Shown piece by piece: positions 1 through 11,313 of a DNA stretch of 64,000 nucleotides. This stretch comes from Streptomyces sp. SLBN-31 (lineage in GTDB: Bacteria > Actinomycetota > Actinomycetes > Streptomycetales > Streptomycetaceae): contig NZ_VFNC01000001.1 of NCBI RefSeq assembly GCF_006715395.1, positions 1,116,001 to 1,180,000 of the forward strand. The letters run 5' to 3'. The notes beneath the pieces are model-generated. The model was not told the origin of the DNA and made no database searches. It worked only from the letters and a program-made list of their open reading frames with translations. Made by a program: the position numbers and the translations under genes. Position 1 is the stretch's first letter. Each line of letters begins with the position of its first letter.

Positions 1-127
1 CCCCCGCCACGACGTCCCAGCCCCACAGGCCGGTGAACTCGGCGACCGCGGTGGTGCACTCCGAGGAACGACCGCGCCTGCGTGTGCCGGAGCGGATTTC
101 CCGGATGCCGCCGATCGTGAAGCCCAT
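1..127 (-). CDS. Primase/polymerase-like protein, 5' end only
   Basis: Only the first 42 codons lie in the window; the gene continues past base 1. The ATG at 125-127 has a very strong Shine-Dalgarno (GGAGGAGGT) directly upstream. The visible N-terminus begins MGFTIGGIREIRSGTRRRGR and continues into a segment ending GLWGWDVVAG. This resembles the start of Streptomyces proteins annotated as bifunctional DNA primase/polymerase N-terminal domain, which sit divergently beside nsdA in this lineage. No catalytic residue is visible, so the function is inferred from N-terminal likeness and synteny alone. Confidence 0.6.
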   Translation of the reverse strand, partial: MGFTIGGIREIRSGTRRRGRSSECTTAVAEFTGLWGWDVVAG

Positions 128-574
128 ACCTCCTCCAACGTGTCCGACGCGTCGGTGGTTACGACGCGGATGCGGAACGTGACTCTGCGTGTTTCCGAGT
201 CACCGGATCCGCTCGGTCCAGGCGGCGCTCCGAAGTGCCCCGGGTGGTGAACTCGGCGGCGTGCGCCCCTGAGTGCATCGCTCCGCCTACTCCCGGCCGT
301 CCTATGTCAAGTGAATCGCGTGAAGGCCACCGTTAGTTCATTCGATGGGGTGGCGAATGGTGGCGTTTCCGGGATCGCCATGGCTGAACGCGTGATCGTG
401 GGATTACTTTGAGTGTGCGAGGCCTGGGGGCACATGCACTCGTGGGTATGCCGGAGGCAAGTCGGCTTTCCGTTCGAAGGGTGACAACCGGCGGACGCGA
501 GGCCCTATTTACCGGCATTCTGATAGGGCTTGGCGCACTCAGCGACAAGTGGTCTCAGGGATGGGGGCGTTCCA
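128..574. other. Divergent intergenic region upstream of nsdA
   Basis: About 450 bases between two divergent genes. It contains a 7-bp inverted repeat, GTGACTC (179-185) and GAGTCAC (197-203), with an 11-base spacer, in the right place to be an operator or weak hairpin. Short reading frames across it have no ribosome binding site and look like noise. I cannot place a convincing -35/-10 pair. Confidence 0.4.
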
Positions 575-2059
575 GTGAGCGGCAACGGCGGAAGCGGGAC
601 AACCGCGACCAGCACGGACAAGCGCCCGAACGAGCTGCTCACATCCTGGTTCGTGCGCAGCGGCTGGTCGAAGGGTGAACTCGCCCGCCAAGTCAACCGC
701 AGGGCACGCCAGTTGGGTGCCAACCACATCTCCACCGACACCTCCCGGGTCCGCCGCTGGCTGGACGGCGAGAACCCGCGCGAGCCCATCCCCAGGATCC
801 TGTCCGACCTGTTCTCCGAGCGCTTCGGCTGCGTGGTCTCTGTCGAGGACCTCGGCCTGCGCGCCGCACGCCAGTCGCCCTCCGCGACCGGCGTCGACCT
901 GCCCTGGACGGGTCCCCAGACGGTGGCGTTGCTCAGCGAGTTCTCGCGCAGCGACCTGATGCTGGCGCGGCGCGGCTTCCTCGGGACCTCGCTGGTGCTG
1001 TCCGCGGGCCCGTCCCTCATCGAGCCGATGCAGCGCTGGCTGGTGCCCGGCCCCCAGGCCCCGCAGCCGGAGGCCGAGCAGTCCGCCGCGAGCCGCCGCC
1101 CCGGCCGGCTGTCCAAGCCCGAGCTGGACCTCCTGGAGTCCACCACGGTGATGTTCCGCCAGTGGGACGCCCAGTGCGGCGGCGGCCTGCGCCGCAAGGC
1201 GGTCGTCGGTCAGCTGCACGAGGTCACCGACCTCCTCCAGGAACCCCAGCCCGAGACCACCACCCGCCGGCTGTTCAAGGTCGCCGCCGAACTGGCGGAG
1301 CTCGCGGGCTGGATGTCGTACGACGTCGGCCTGCAGCCCACCGCGCAGAAGTATTTCGTCCTCGCCCTGCACGCCGCCAAGGAGGCCGGCGACCGGCCGC
1401 TCGGCTCGTACATCCTCTCCAGCATGAGCCGCCAGATGATCCACCTCGGCCGGCCCGACGACGCCCTGGAGCTGATCCACCTCGCGCAGTACGGCAGCCG
1501 CGACTGCGCGAGTCCGCGCACCCAGTCGATGCTGTATGCGATGGAGGCCCGCGCCTACGCCAACATGGGGCAGCCCGGCAAGTGCAAACGGGCGGTGCGG
1601 ATGGCCGAGGACACCTACGGCGAGGTCGACGAGTGGGACGAGCCGGACCCCGACTGGATCCGCTTCTTCTCCGAGGCCGAGCTGTACGGCGAGAACAGCC
1701 ACTCCTACCGCGACCTCGCCTACGTCGCCGGCCGCAGCCCCACCTACGCGTCCCTGTCCGAGCCCCTCATGCAGCGGGCCGTCGAGCTGTTCGCCCAGGA
1801 CTCCGAGCACCAGCGGTCGTACGCGCTCAACCTGATCGGCATGGCCACCGTGCACCTGCTGCGACGCGAGCCCGAGCAGAGCGCGGTGCTGGCCGGGCAG
1901 GCCATGCACATCGCCAAGAAGGTCCGCTCGGAGCGAGTCAACACTCGTATCCGAAAGACCGTCGACACGGCTGTACGCGACTTCGGCGACCTCGCCGAGG
2001 TCGTCGATCTCACGGAGAAGCTCGCGATCGAGCTCCCCGAGACCGCCGAAGCGGTCTGA
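575..2059 (+). CDS. nsdA: NsdA, TPR-type repressor of differentiation and antibiotic production
   Basis: This is a 494-residue protein matching Streptomyces NsdA, whose loss in S. coelicolor increases sporulation and antibiotic output. The N-terminal 75 residues contain a helix-turn-helix-like stretch around WSKGELARQVNRRARQ and RVRRWLDGENP. A hydrophobic segment follows at about 125-145 (ARRGFLGTSLVLSAG), and residues from about 180 to 480 are alpha-helical TPR-like repeats. GTG at 575 was preferred over an in-frame TTG at 530 because it follows the purine-rich GGGATGGGGG and gives the expected start VSGNGG. It is monocistronic; amtB lies 320 bases downstream. Whether it binds DNA directly is inferred, not shown. 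Confidence 0.9.
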   Translation: MSGNGGSGTTATSTDKRPNELLTSWFVRSGWSKGELARQVNRRARQLGANHISTDTSRVRRWLDGENPREPIPRILSDLFSERFGCVVSVEDLGLRAARQSPSATGVDLPWTGPQTVALLSEFSRSDLMLARRGFLGTSLVLSAGPSLIEPMQRWLVPGPQAPQPEAEQSAASRRPGRLSKPELDLLESTTVMFRQWDAQCGGGLRRKAVVGQLHEVTDLLQEPQPETTTRRLFKVAAELAELAGWMSYDVGLQPTAQKYFVLALHAAKEAGDRPLGSYILSSMSRQMIHLGRPDDALELIHLAQYGSRDCASPRTQSMLYAMEARAYANMGQPGKCKRAVRMAEDTYGEVDEWDEPDPDWIRFFSEAELYGENSHSYRDLAYVAGRSPTYASLSEPLMQRAVELFAQDSEHQRSYALNLIGMATVHLLRREPEQSAVLAGQAMHIAKKVRSERVNTRIRKTVDTAVRDFGDLAEVVDLTEKLAIELPETAEAV

Positions 2060-2238
2060 TCTCCCTGAACCCCGGCCGCGGCCGGCCCTCCCGAACTGCC
2101 CGACTCGGCTCCCCCGTGCCAGGTCATCGGAAGGCCTGCCGCGGCCGGTTTTCGCCTTCCTCGAAGGTTGCGCCACGATAACGATCGCCCGGCCGGGCAT
2201 CCGGCAATTCATCGATCCGTAACACGCAGGGCGTCTTC

Positions 2239-4057
<1,819 letters not shown>

Positions 4058-4081
4058 CAGAAGAAGAACAGGAGCTGCCGG

Positions 4082-6529
4082 GTGTCGAGTACGGACGTGC
4101 ACAACGAAGCAGAGGACTCGGGACCCAGCGGCTACGCGGCGGCCCGGCTGCGTCTCCTCACGGAGGAGGCGCGGTCCGGGCCGCCGCGCCGTACGGGCCT
4201 GTCGGAGCTGACGGACGAATGGCTGACCGGCCTGTTCGCCGCCGGCGCCGAGGGACTGCGCGGCGCCTCGCTGGTCGCCGTCGGCGGCTACGGCCGCGGC
4301 GAACTGTCCCCGCGCAGCGACCTCGACCTGCTCCTCCTCCACGACGGCGGCGACCCCAAGGCGGTCGCCGCCCTGGCCGACCGCATCTGGTACCCCGTCT
4401 GGGACCTCGGCCTCTCCCTGGACCATTCCGTGCGCACCCCGGCGGAGGCGCGCAAGACGGCCGGAGAGGATCTGAAAGTCCAACTCGGCCTCCTGGACGC
4501 CCGCCACATCGCCGGCGACCTGGGCCTGACGGCCGGCCTGCGCACGGCCGTCCTCGCCGACTGGCGCAACCAGGCGCCCAAACGCCTGCCCGAACTCCAG
4601 GAGCTCTGTTCCGAGCGCGCCGAACGCCAGGGCGAGCTGCAGTACCTCCTCGAACCCGACCTGAAGGAGGCCCGCGGGGGCCTGCGCGACGCCACCGCCC
4701 TGCGCGCCGTCGCCGCATCCTGGCTCGCCGACGCCCCCCGCGAGGGCCTCGACGACGCCCGGCGCCGGCTCCTCGACGTCCGCGACGCGCTCCACCTCGC
4801 CACCGGACGCGCCACCGACCGGCTCGCCCTCCAGGAACAGGACCAGGTCGCCGCCGAGCTGGGCCTGCTGGACGCCGACACCCTCCTGCGCCAGGTCTAC
4901 GAGGCCGCACGCGTCATCAGCTACGCCAGTGACGTCACCTGGCGCGAGGTGGGGCGTGTGCTGCGATCGCGCGCCGTGCGGCCGCGGCTGCGCGCCATGC
5001 TGGGCGGCGGAAAGCCGGTCGCCGAGCGCTCGCCCCTGGCGGAGGGCGTTGTGGAGCAGGACGGCGAGGTGGTGCTCGCTCGCGCTGCACGCCCCGAGCG
5101 CGATCCGGTCCTGCCGCTGCGCGCCGCCGCGGCCGCCGCGCAGGCCGGACTCCCGCTCTCCCTGCACGCCGTACGGCGCATGGCGTCCGTCGCGCGCCCC
5201 CTGCCCGCGCCCTGGCCCGCCGAGGCGCGCGAACAGCTGGTCACCCTGCTCGGCTCGGGCCGCCCGACCGTCGAGGTGTGGGAGGCGCTGGAGGCGGAGG
5301 GCCTGATCACCCGGCTGCTGCCCGACTGGGAGCGGGTGCGCTGCCGCCCGCAGCGCAACGCCGTGCACATCTGGACCGTCGACCGGCACCTGATCGAAAC
5401 GGCCGTGCGCGCCTCCGAGTTCACCCGCCGCGTCCACCGCCCCGACCTCCTCCTGGTCGCCGCGCTCCTGCACGACATCGGCAAGGGCTGGCCCGGCGAC
5501 CACTCCGTGGCCGGCGAGATCATCGCCCGCGACGTCGCCGCCCGCATCGGCTTCGACCGCGACGACGTCGCCGTACTCGCGGCCCTGGTACGCCACCACC
5601 TGCTGCTCGTCGACACGGCCACCCGGCGGGACCTGGAGGACCCGGCCACCGTGCGATCGGTCGCCGACGCGGTCGGCTCGCAGGGCACGCTGGAGCTGCT
5701 GCACGCGCTCACGGAGGCGGACGCGCTGGCCACCGGGCCGGCGGCCTGGTCGTCCTGGCGCGGTTCGCTCGTCGCCGACCTCGTCAAGCGCGTCTCCGCG
5801 GTGCTCGCCGGGGACGCGCCGGAGGAGCCCGAGGCCGCCGCGCCCACGGCCGAGCAGGAACGGCTCGCCATCGAGGCCGTCGCCACCGGCAGCCCCGTGC
5901 TGTCCCTGCGCGCGCAGACCGAGCCGCCGGCCGACGACCAGCCGTCCGGCGACCCCGAACCGCTGGGCGTGGAGCTGCTGATCGCCGTACCGGACCAGCC
6001 GGGTGTGCTGCCGGCGGTCGCCGGGGTCCTCGCCATGCACCGGCTGACCGTCCGCACGGCCGAGCTGCGCGCCCTGGACCTGCCCGACGGCGTCGAGGGC
6101 TCGGTCCTGCTGCTGGACTGGCGGGTCGCCGCCGAATACGGCTCGCTGCCCCAGGCCGCCCGTCTGCGGGCGGATCTCGTACGGGCCCTGGACGGCTCCC
6201 TGGACATCGCCGGACGCCTGGCCGAGCGGGACGCCGCGTACCCGCGCCGCCGGGGCGTGGTCGCGCCGCCGGCGCGGGTCACGGTCGCCTCGGCGGCCTC
6301 CCGGCACGCCACGGTCATCGAGGTACGGGCACAGGACGCACCCGGCCTGCTGCACCGCATCGGGCGGGCGCTGGACGACGCGAAGGTGCGGGTGCGCAGC
6401 ATGCACGTCTCCACACTCGGCGCGAACGCCGTGGACGCCTTCTACGTCACCGGCCCCGAAGGAGCGCCGCTGCCCGGCGAGGAGGCGGCCACTGTGGCCC
6501 GGAAGCTGGAGGAGACCCTGCGGGGGTGA
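4082..6529 (+). CDS. glnD: PII-modifying nucleotidyltransferase GlnD
   Basis: This 815-residue bifunctional enzyme modifies and demodifies PII; in Streptomyces it transfers AMP instead of UMP to GlnK. The nucleotidyltransferase motif GGYGRGELSPRSDLD is at residues 68-82. The HD phosphohydrolase motif LLHDIGKGWPGDHS is near 461-474. Two C-terminal ACT domains begin near 628 and 743, each with a DxPG loop (VPDQPGVL and AQDAPGLL). The GTG at 4082 follows AGGAGC. It is the third gene of the amtB operon. Length and domain order are normal for the family. Confidence 0.96.
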   Translation: MSSTDVHNEAEDSGPSGYAAARLRLLTEEARSGPPRRTGLSELTDEWLTGLFAAGAEGLRGASLVAVGGYGRGELSPRSDLDLLLLHDGGDPKAVAALADRIWYPVWDLGLSLDHSVRTPAEARKTAGEDLKVQLGLLDARHIAGDLGLTAGLRTAVLADWRNQAPKRLPELQELCSERAERQGELQYLLEPDLKEARGGLRDATALRAVAASWLADAPREGLDDARRRLLDVRDALHLATGRATDRLALQEQDQVAAELGLLDADTLLRQVYEAARVISYASDVTWREVGRVLRSRAVRPRLRAMLGGGKPVAERSPLAEGVVEQDGEVVLARAARPERDPVLPLRAAAAAAQAGLPLSLHAVRRMASVARPLPAPWPAEAREQLVTLLGSGRPTVEVWEALEAEGLITRLLPDWERVRCRPQRNAVHIWTVDRHLIETAVRASEFTRRVHRPDLLLVAALLHDIGKGWPGDHSVAGEIIARDVAARIGFDRDDVAVLAALVRHHLLLVDTATRRDLEDPATVRSVADAVGSQGTLELLHALTEADALATGPAAWSSWRGSLVADLVKRVSAVLAGDAPEEPEAAAPTAEQERLAIEAVATGSPVLSLRAQTEPPADDQPSGDPEPLGVELLIAVPDQPGVLPAVAGVLAMHRLTVRTAELRALDLPDGVEGSVLLLDWRVAAEYGSLPQAARLRADLVRALDGSLDIAGRLAERDAAYPRRRGVVAPPARVTVASAASRHATVIEVRAQDAPGLLHRIGRALDDAKVRVRSMHVSTLGANAVDAFYVTGPEGAPLPGEEAATVARKLEETLRG

Positions 6530-6622
6530 CCTGGAAGATGCCGGGTGGGGACGATTGTCTTGCGCGTCCGGATACCCTGGAAGACGCTCACACTGCCCCC
6601 GACTCCGAGGACCGACGCCGCC

Positions 6623-8176
6623 GTGTTCGACACTCTCTCCGATCGCCTCTCAGCGACCTTCAAGAATCTGCGCGGCAAGGGGCGTCTGAGCGAGGCGGAC
6701 ATCGACGCCACCGCGCGCGAGATCCGCATCGCGCTGCTCGAGGCGGACGTGGCCCTGCCCGTCGTGCGCACCTTCATCAAGAACGTCAAGGAGCGCGCTC
6801 TCGGCGCCGAGGTCTCCCGCGCGCTGAACCCGGCGCAGCAGGTCCTGAAGATCGTCAACGACGAACTCGTCACGATCCTCGGCGGCGAGACCCGGCGACT
6901 GCGCTTCGCCAAGCAGCCGCCGACCGTGATCATGCTGGCGGGTCTGCAGGGTGCCGGTAAGACCACCCTCGCGGGCAAGCTGGGCCACTGGCTGAAGGAG
7001 CAGGGCCACTCGCCGCTGCTGGTCGCCGCCGACCTCCAGCGCCCGAACGCCGTGAATCAGCTGAGCGTCGTCGCCGAGCGCGCGGGCGTCGCCGTGTACG
7101 CGCCCGAGCCGGGCAACGGCGTCGGCGACCCGGTGAAGGTCGCCAAGGACTCCATCGACTTCGCGAAGTCCAAGGTCCACGACATCGTGATCGTGGACAC
7201 CGCCGGCCGCCTCGGCATCGACCAGGAGATGATGCAGCAGGCCGCGGACATCCGCGACGCCGTCTCCCCGGACGAGATCCTCTTCGTCGTCGACGCGATG
7301 ATCGGCCAGGACGCGGTCAACACCGCCGAGGCCTTCCGCGACGGCGTCGGCTTCGACGGCGTGGTGCTGTCCAAGCTCGACGGCGACGCCCGAGGCGGTG
7401 CCGCCCTCTCGATCCGCCAGGTCACCGGCAAGCCGATCATGTTCGCGTCGAACGGCGAGAAGCTCGAGGACTTCGACGCCTTCCACCCGGACCGGATGGC
7501 CTCCCGCATCCTTGACATGGGTGACCTGCTCACCCTGATCGAGCAGGCGGAGAAGACGTTCAGCCAGGAAGAGGCCCAGAAGATGGCCTCCAAGCTGGCG
7601 TCGAAGAAGGGCCAGGACTTCACCCTGGACGACTTCCTGGCCCAGATGGAGCAGGTCAGGAAGATGGGCTCCATCTCGAAGCTGCTCGGGATGCTGCCCG
7701 GCATGGGCCAGATCAAGGACCAGATCAACAACCTCGACGAGCGGGACGTCGACCGGACGGCCGCCATCATCAAGTCGATGACGCCGGGCGAGCGCCAGGA
7801 CCCGACGATCATCAACGGCTCCCGCCGCGCGCGTATCGCCAAGGGCTCCGGCGTCGAGGTCAGCGCGGTGAAGAACCTCGTCGAGCGGTTCTTCGAGGCC
7901 CGCAAGATGATGTCCCGCATGGCCCAGGGCGGCGGCATGCCCGGGATGCCGGGCATCCCGGGCATGGGCGGCGGCCCCGGCCGCGCGAAGAAGCAGCCGA
8001 AGAAGGCCAAGGGCAAGCAGCGCTCCGGCAACCCGATGAAGCGCAAGCAGCAGGAGCAGGAGGAGGCCGCCCGGCGGGCCGCCGCGGCTCAGGGCGGCAA
8101 CGCCTTCGGCGTGCCCGGCCAGCAGGCCCCGCAGGACTTCGAGCTGCCGGACGAGTTCAAGAAGTTCATGGGCTGA
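6623..8176 (+). CDS. ffh: Signal recognition particle protein Ffh (SRP54)
   Basis: This 517-residue GTPase binds 4.5S RNA and signal sequences and delivers ribosomes to the membrane through FtsY. The P-loop GLQGAGKTT is at about residue 107, the G3 motif DTAGRLG at about 191 and SKLDGDARGG at about 250. The M domain has a Gly/Met-rich stretch (GGGMPGMPGIPGMGGG) and a Lys-rich tail. GTG at 6623 was chosen because it gives the conserved start FDTLSDRLSATFKNLRGKG; the 26 extra upstream codons are not family-like. It stands alone and is followed by a strong terminator. Confidence 0.96.
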   Translation: MFDTLSDRLSATFKNLRGKGRLSEADIDATAREIRIALLEADVALPVVRTFIKNVKERALGAEVSRALNPAQQVLKIVNDELVTILGGETRRLRFAKQPPTVIMLAGLQGAGKTTLAGKLGHWLKEQGHSPLLVAADLQRPNAVNQLSVVAERAGVAVYAPEPGNGVGDPVKVAKDSIDFAKSKVHDIVIVDTAGRLGIDQEMMQQAADIRDAVSPDEILFVVDAMIGQDAVNTAEAFRDGVGFDGVVLSKLDGDARGGAALSIRQVTGKPIMFASNGEKLEDFDAFHPDRMASRILDMGDLLTLIEQAEKTFSQEEAQKMASKLASKKGQDFTLDDFLAQMEQVRKMGSISKLLGMLPGMGQIKDQINNLDERDVDRTAAIIKSMTPGERQDPTIINGSRRARIAKGSGVEVSAVKNLVERFFEARKMMSRMAQGGGMPGMPGIPGMGGGPGRAKKQPKKAKGKQRSGNPMKRKQQEQEEAARRAAAAQGGNAFGVPGQQAPQDFELPDEFKKFMG

Positions 8177-8190
8177 CCGTGCGTCGTACC

Positions 8191-8237
8191 GGGGTCGGCC
8201 GGCGTCGCGACATTCCGTCGCGACGCCGGCCGACCCC
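8191..8237 (+). terminator. Strong hairpin terminator after ffh
   Basis: A perfect 21-bp stem (8191-8211 with 8217-8237) and a 5-base loop lie 14 bases after the ffh stop and before the stop of the convergent methyltransferase gene, so it probably serves both strands. No U-tract follows, as is usual in Streptomyces. Confidence 0.9.
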
Positions 8238-8261
8238 GCTGCTTTCGGCCAATCGCGTCGC

Positions 8262-9125
8262 CTAGGGGACGCGCGCGATCAGGTACCGGAAGACGTTGTG
8301 CATCCACACCGTGCCGTCGCCGCGCACATACGGGTGCAGCGCTTCCGTCAACTCCTTGTTGACCTGCGTGCGGTCGGTGGCCGTGATCGCCGCGTCGAAC
8401 AGACCCGTCGACAGCAGCCCCCTGAGCGCGCTGTCCGTGTCGGCGTACCCGAAGGGACAGGCGACCCGCCCCGAGCCGTCCGGCCGCAGACCGGACCGCT
8501 GGGCGACCTCCTCCAGGCCGTCGCGCAGGGCCGGACGCGTGCCGCCCGCGCCGCGCAGCGGATCCGCCAGCTTGCCGGCCACCCGCAGCACGGACGCCGT
8601 GGCACAGCGCTCCGGCGGGCCCCAGCCGGTGAGCACCACGGGCGCCCCGCGCTCGGCGAGCGGTATCGCCGCCCGCAGCAGCCCCCCGACGCCCTCCGAG
8701 TCGCCCGCCCACCCGATGGGCTCGAAGGCGGTCACCAGGGTGTACGGGGGCGTCTCCGCGCCGCCCGCGGCACCCAGGTCACCGGGCGGACCGTCGACGA
8801 TCCGGACGTCCGCACGCGCGCGTGCGCCCCAGGTGTCCGGCAGCAGCCGCTCCCGCGCCAGGGCGAGCCGTTCGGGGGAGGAGTGCTCGACACCGGTGAC
8901 GGCCGCGCCTCTGGAAGCGGCCATCAAAAGGGAGAGCCCGCTGCCACAGCCGAGGGCCAGAAGGCGCGTGCCGGTCCCGACCTCGAGTCGCTCGTAGACG
9001 GCCTCGTAGAGCGGCACCAGCATCCGCTCCTGGATCTCGGACCAGTCACGCGCGCGTGCACACAGGTCCACACGGGGTTTCGCGCCCGCGTGAGTCCGGT
9101 GCTGCCGCACGAGCGTAGGTGTCAT
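8262..9125 (-). CDS. Class I SAM-dependent methyltransferase
   Basis: This 287-residue protein has a Rossmann methyltransferase core. Motif I is LLALGCGSGLSLLMAA, followed by the acidic motif II region (GVEHSSPERLALAR) and a motif IV-like TAFEPIGWAG. The N-terminus RARDWSEIQERMLVPLYEAV resembles UbiE/methyltransferase-11-type proteins of actinomycetes. The ATG at 9123-9125 is preferred over an upstream start that would add 33 residues unlike the family. The substrate is unknown. It is convergent with ffh and divergent from the gene at 9659. Confidence 0.8.
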   Translation of the reverse strand: MTPTLVRQHRTHAGAKPRVDLCARARDWSEIQERMLVPLYEAVYERLEVGTGTRLLALGCGSGLSLLMAASRGAAVTGVEHSSPERLALARERLLPDTWGARARADVRIVDGPPGDLGAAGGAETPPYTLVTAFEPIGWAGDSEGVGGLLRAAIPLAERGAPVVLTGWGPPERCATASVLRVAGKLADPLRGAGGTRPALRDGLEEVAQRSGLRPDGSGRVACPFGYADTDSALRGLLSTGLFDAAITATDRTQVNKELTEALHPYVRGDGTVWMHNVFRYLIARVP

Positions 9126-9658
9126 GTAAAGCGCCCCAATCCGCCGACAGTTGCAGCTGTGCCCGATTCCTTGGCCCCCGTGACGTGCGCTCGCACTCCC
9201 CCCGTATGCCAGGTAACTCCGCACTCGACCGCTCGTCCAGTGCTCGTGGGCCCCTGCTTGAGGGTTCGGCGTCCGAGTGGCGAGATTTCACATCCCGGCA
9301 ACCTGGGCCCGTAGGGTGTCTGCTCTGCGCCGACCGGCCGGTGACGGGGGGTGCTCACGCGCCCGGTAACGTCGCGGCCCTCGCGGGCGCTTACTGAGGC
9401 AGGGCCGTTCCGGCGCGAGAGCGACCGAAACGCCTCTTGCGCATCTGCCGAGTACTGCCGCACCCGCGCGTGGACACGATCTACGTGCCGGGGCGTACGT
9501 CAGGCTACGTACCGGCTTGTTACGAGCTGTGAGGCTTCTCCGCAGATCAGCGCACCCGCCCTCGTCTCCACGCATCAGCGGCAACTGACGGGTACGTGCA
9601 AATTATTTGGGATGCCCCGGAATAGGAACACAGCGGCACCCCCGCTCGTTGTCATTAC
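9126..9658. other. 533-base non-coding divergent region
   Basis: No reading frame here has a credible ribosome binding site, and codon bias is mixed. The last 60 bases before the gene at 9659 are locally AT-richer (AAATTATTTGGG at about 9600), a plausible promoter area. No tRNA or known RNA family is recognisable. Confidence 0.35.
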
Positions 9659-10255
9659 GTGAGCACGACACAGACACCACCTGTTCTCGCCGCGGAGCTG
9701 GCACAGGCGTGGGCCGACATTCAGCGGTACCACCCCGAGCTGCCCGATCTCGCCGCGCCAGAGTCCCTGATCGGAGAGTCGTCGTCCGCGTGCGGGCACG
9801 AACTCTCCTTCGAGCGACTGCTCCATGAGGCAGTCCACGGCATCGCCGCCGCGCGCGGCGTGCGCGACACCTCCCGCGCCGGCCGGTACCACAACCGCCG
9901 ATTCCTCGCCATCGCCGAGGAGCTGGGCCTGGACCACCCCGAGGAGCCGCATCCCAGCAGCGGCTTCTCGCTGGTCACGCTCAACCCCGAGGCCAAGCGC
10001 CGTTACCGCCCGACCATCGACCGCCTCCAGCGCGCGCTGAAGGCCCACACGGTGGCGACGGCGGCCGACACCCCGAAGAGCTTCCGCGGTCCCGCCGCCC
10101 GCCACGGCTCCTCCGGGGGCGGGGTGCGGGTGAAGGCCGTCTGCGACTGCGGCCGCAACGTCCGGGTCGTCCCCTCCGTCCTGGCCCAGGCCCCGATCGT
10201 CTGCGGCGGCTGCGGCAAGCCGTTCCGGATCCCGGAGGTCGTCGGGGCGGCCTGA
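9659..10255 (+). CDS. SprT-like putative zinc protein with C-terminal zinc ribbon
   Basis: This 198-residue protein starts at GTG 9659. It carries a zincin-type HEAVH (HExxH) at about residues 55-59, followed by DTSRAGRYHNRRF, which resembles the third-ligand region of SprT-like metallopeptidases (GRxHGxxF). The C-terminus has two Cys pairs, CDCG and CGGCG (about 164-184), typical of a four-Cys zinc ribbon. There is no signal peptide, so it should be cytoplasmic. It lies between the methyltransferase and the rpsP operon and is probably monocistronic, with a hairpin downstream. Protease activity is inferred only from motifs; DNA or RNA binding through the ribbon is equally possible. Confidence 0.7.
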   Translation: MSTTQTPPVLAAELAQAWADIQRYHPELPDLAAPESLIGESSSACGHELSFERLLHEAVHGIAAARGVRDTSRAGRYHNRRFLAIAEELGLDHPEEPHPSSGFSLVTLNPEAKRRYRPTIDRLQRALKAHTVATAADTPKSFRGPAARHGSSGGGVRVKAVCDCGRNVRVVPSVLAQAPIVCGGCGKPFRIPEVVGAA

Positions 10256-10324
10256 CCGCGCGCCCCGGAGCGCCGGCAACTCGTGGCTGCCGGGATCCGG
10301 GCATCGTGGGCAGGGGAGCCGACC

Positions 10325-10377
10325 GCCGCCCGCGGGATCCGTGCCGCCGTCCGCGGCACGGGTCGACCGCGGGCGGC
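10325..10377 (+). terminator. Two-part GC hairpin between the SprT-like gene and rpsP
   Basis: The outer stem is 11 bp (10325-10335 with 10367-10377) and the inner stem 9 bp (10339-10347 with 10353-10361), with a 5-base loop and a small asymmetric internal loop. It lies 70 bases after the 9659-10255 stop and about 250 bases before rpsP, so it most likely terminates the former. Confidence 0.7.
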
Positions 10378-10630
10378 ACCCGGCAGCGCCGGGCCGCGCG
10401 GGCGCCGTGACGGCGCGTGCGACGCCGGGCGCCGCTTCGGCATGCCCCGTGCCGGGAACCGCCGGTCCGAAGCGACCCACAGGGTGTGGCACAATGGCTA
10501 GCTGTACTCGACAGCCGCAAAGGACCCCTCTCTCCTCCGGCTGACGCGTCCATCGGGCACTCGGGTACCGCAACCCCACGCGGCTCTCTCGCCGTGCCCA
10601 ACCACGTCAAATCCAGGAGAACCCACTCCC

Positions 10631-11050
10631 GTGGCAGTCAAGATCAAGCTGAAGCGTCTGGGCAAGATCCGTTCGCCTCACTACCGCATCGTCATTGCCG
10701 ACTCCCGCACCCGTCGTGACGGCCGTGCGATCGAGGAGATCGGCAAGTACCACCCGACCTACAACCCGTCGGTCATCGAGGTGGACGCCGAGCGCGTGGC
10801 GTACTGGCTGGGTGTCGGCGCGCAGCCGACCGAGCCGGTTCTCGCCATCCTGAAGAAGACCGGCGACTGGCAGAAGTTCAAGGGCGAGCCCGCCCCGGCT
10901 CCGCTGCTCGTGGCCGAGCCCAAGAAGGCGCGCCCGTCGTTCGAGGCCCTGGGTGGGGACGACGAGGGCAAGGGTGAGGCCATCACCCAGAAGAAGAAGG
11001 CGGAGAAGAAGGACGAGGCCGCTGCCGAGTCCGCGTCGGCCGAGGCCTGA
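10631..11050 (+). CDS. rpsP: 30S ribosomal protein S16
   Basis: This 139-residue ribosomal protein has the conserved core [32 protein letters not shown] and [14 protein letters not shown]. It has the long, charged Lys/Glu/Ala tail ([19 protein letters not shown]) typical of actinobacterial S16. GTG at 10631 follows AGGAG. It leads the cluster rpsP-khpA-rimM-trmD(-rplS). A sequence containing CACAAT near 10490 is a possible -10 element for the operon, about 135 bases upstream, but no good -35 is evident. Confidence 0.98.
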   Translation: MAVKIKLKRLGKIRSPHYRIVIADSRTRRDGRAIEEIGKYHPTYNPSVIEVDAERVAYWLGVGAQPTEPVLAILKKTGDWQKFKGEPAPAPLLVAEPKKARPSFEALGGDDEGKGEAITQKKKAEKKDEAAAESASAEA

Positions 11051-11052
11051 GC

Positions 11053-11292
11053 ATGCTCGAGGAGGCTCTCGAGCACCTCGTGAAGGGCATCGTCGACAAC
11101 CCTGACGATGTGCAGGTCGCTTCGCGCAACCTGCGCCGCGGACGCGTCCTCGAGGTCCGGGTCCACCCCGACGACCTCGGCAAGGTGATCGGCCGCAACG
11201 GCCGCACCGCGCGCGCTCTGCGCACCGTCGTGGGCGCCATCGGCGGCCGTGGTGTCCGCGTCGACCTCGTCGACGTCGACCACGTCCGCTGA
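11053..11292 (+). CDS. khpA: KH-domain RNA-binding protein KhpA
   Basis: This 79-residue protein is essentially one KH domain. It has the GxxG loop in VIGRNGRTARALRTVV, followed by the YlqC/KhpA-type end GRGVRVDLVD. It starts 3 bases after the rpsP stop, so the two are translationally coupled, the usual position of this gene in actinobacteria and firmicutes. It binds RNA in the cytoplasm; partners in Streptomyces are not evident from sequence. Confidence 0.93.
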   Translation: MLEEALEHLVKGIVDNPDDVQVASRNLRRGRVLEVRVHPDDLGKVIGRNGRTARALRTVVGAIGGRGVRVDLVDVDHVR

Positions 11293-11313
11293 CGTCAAAC
11301 GCAGCACCGGCTC

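Noticed and set aside
539..2212. Long minus-strand frame opposite nsdA
   Set aside because: Mirror of nsdA codon bias with Gly/Arg-rich composition and no ribosome binding site.
9126..9658. Small frames such as 9351-9662 as possible genes
   Set aside because: No Shine-Dalgarno, no codon-position bias and overlapping alternatives on both strands.
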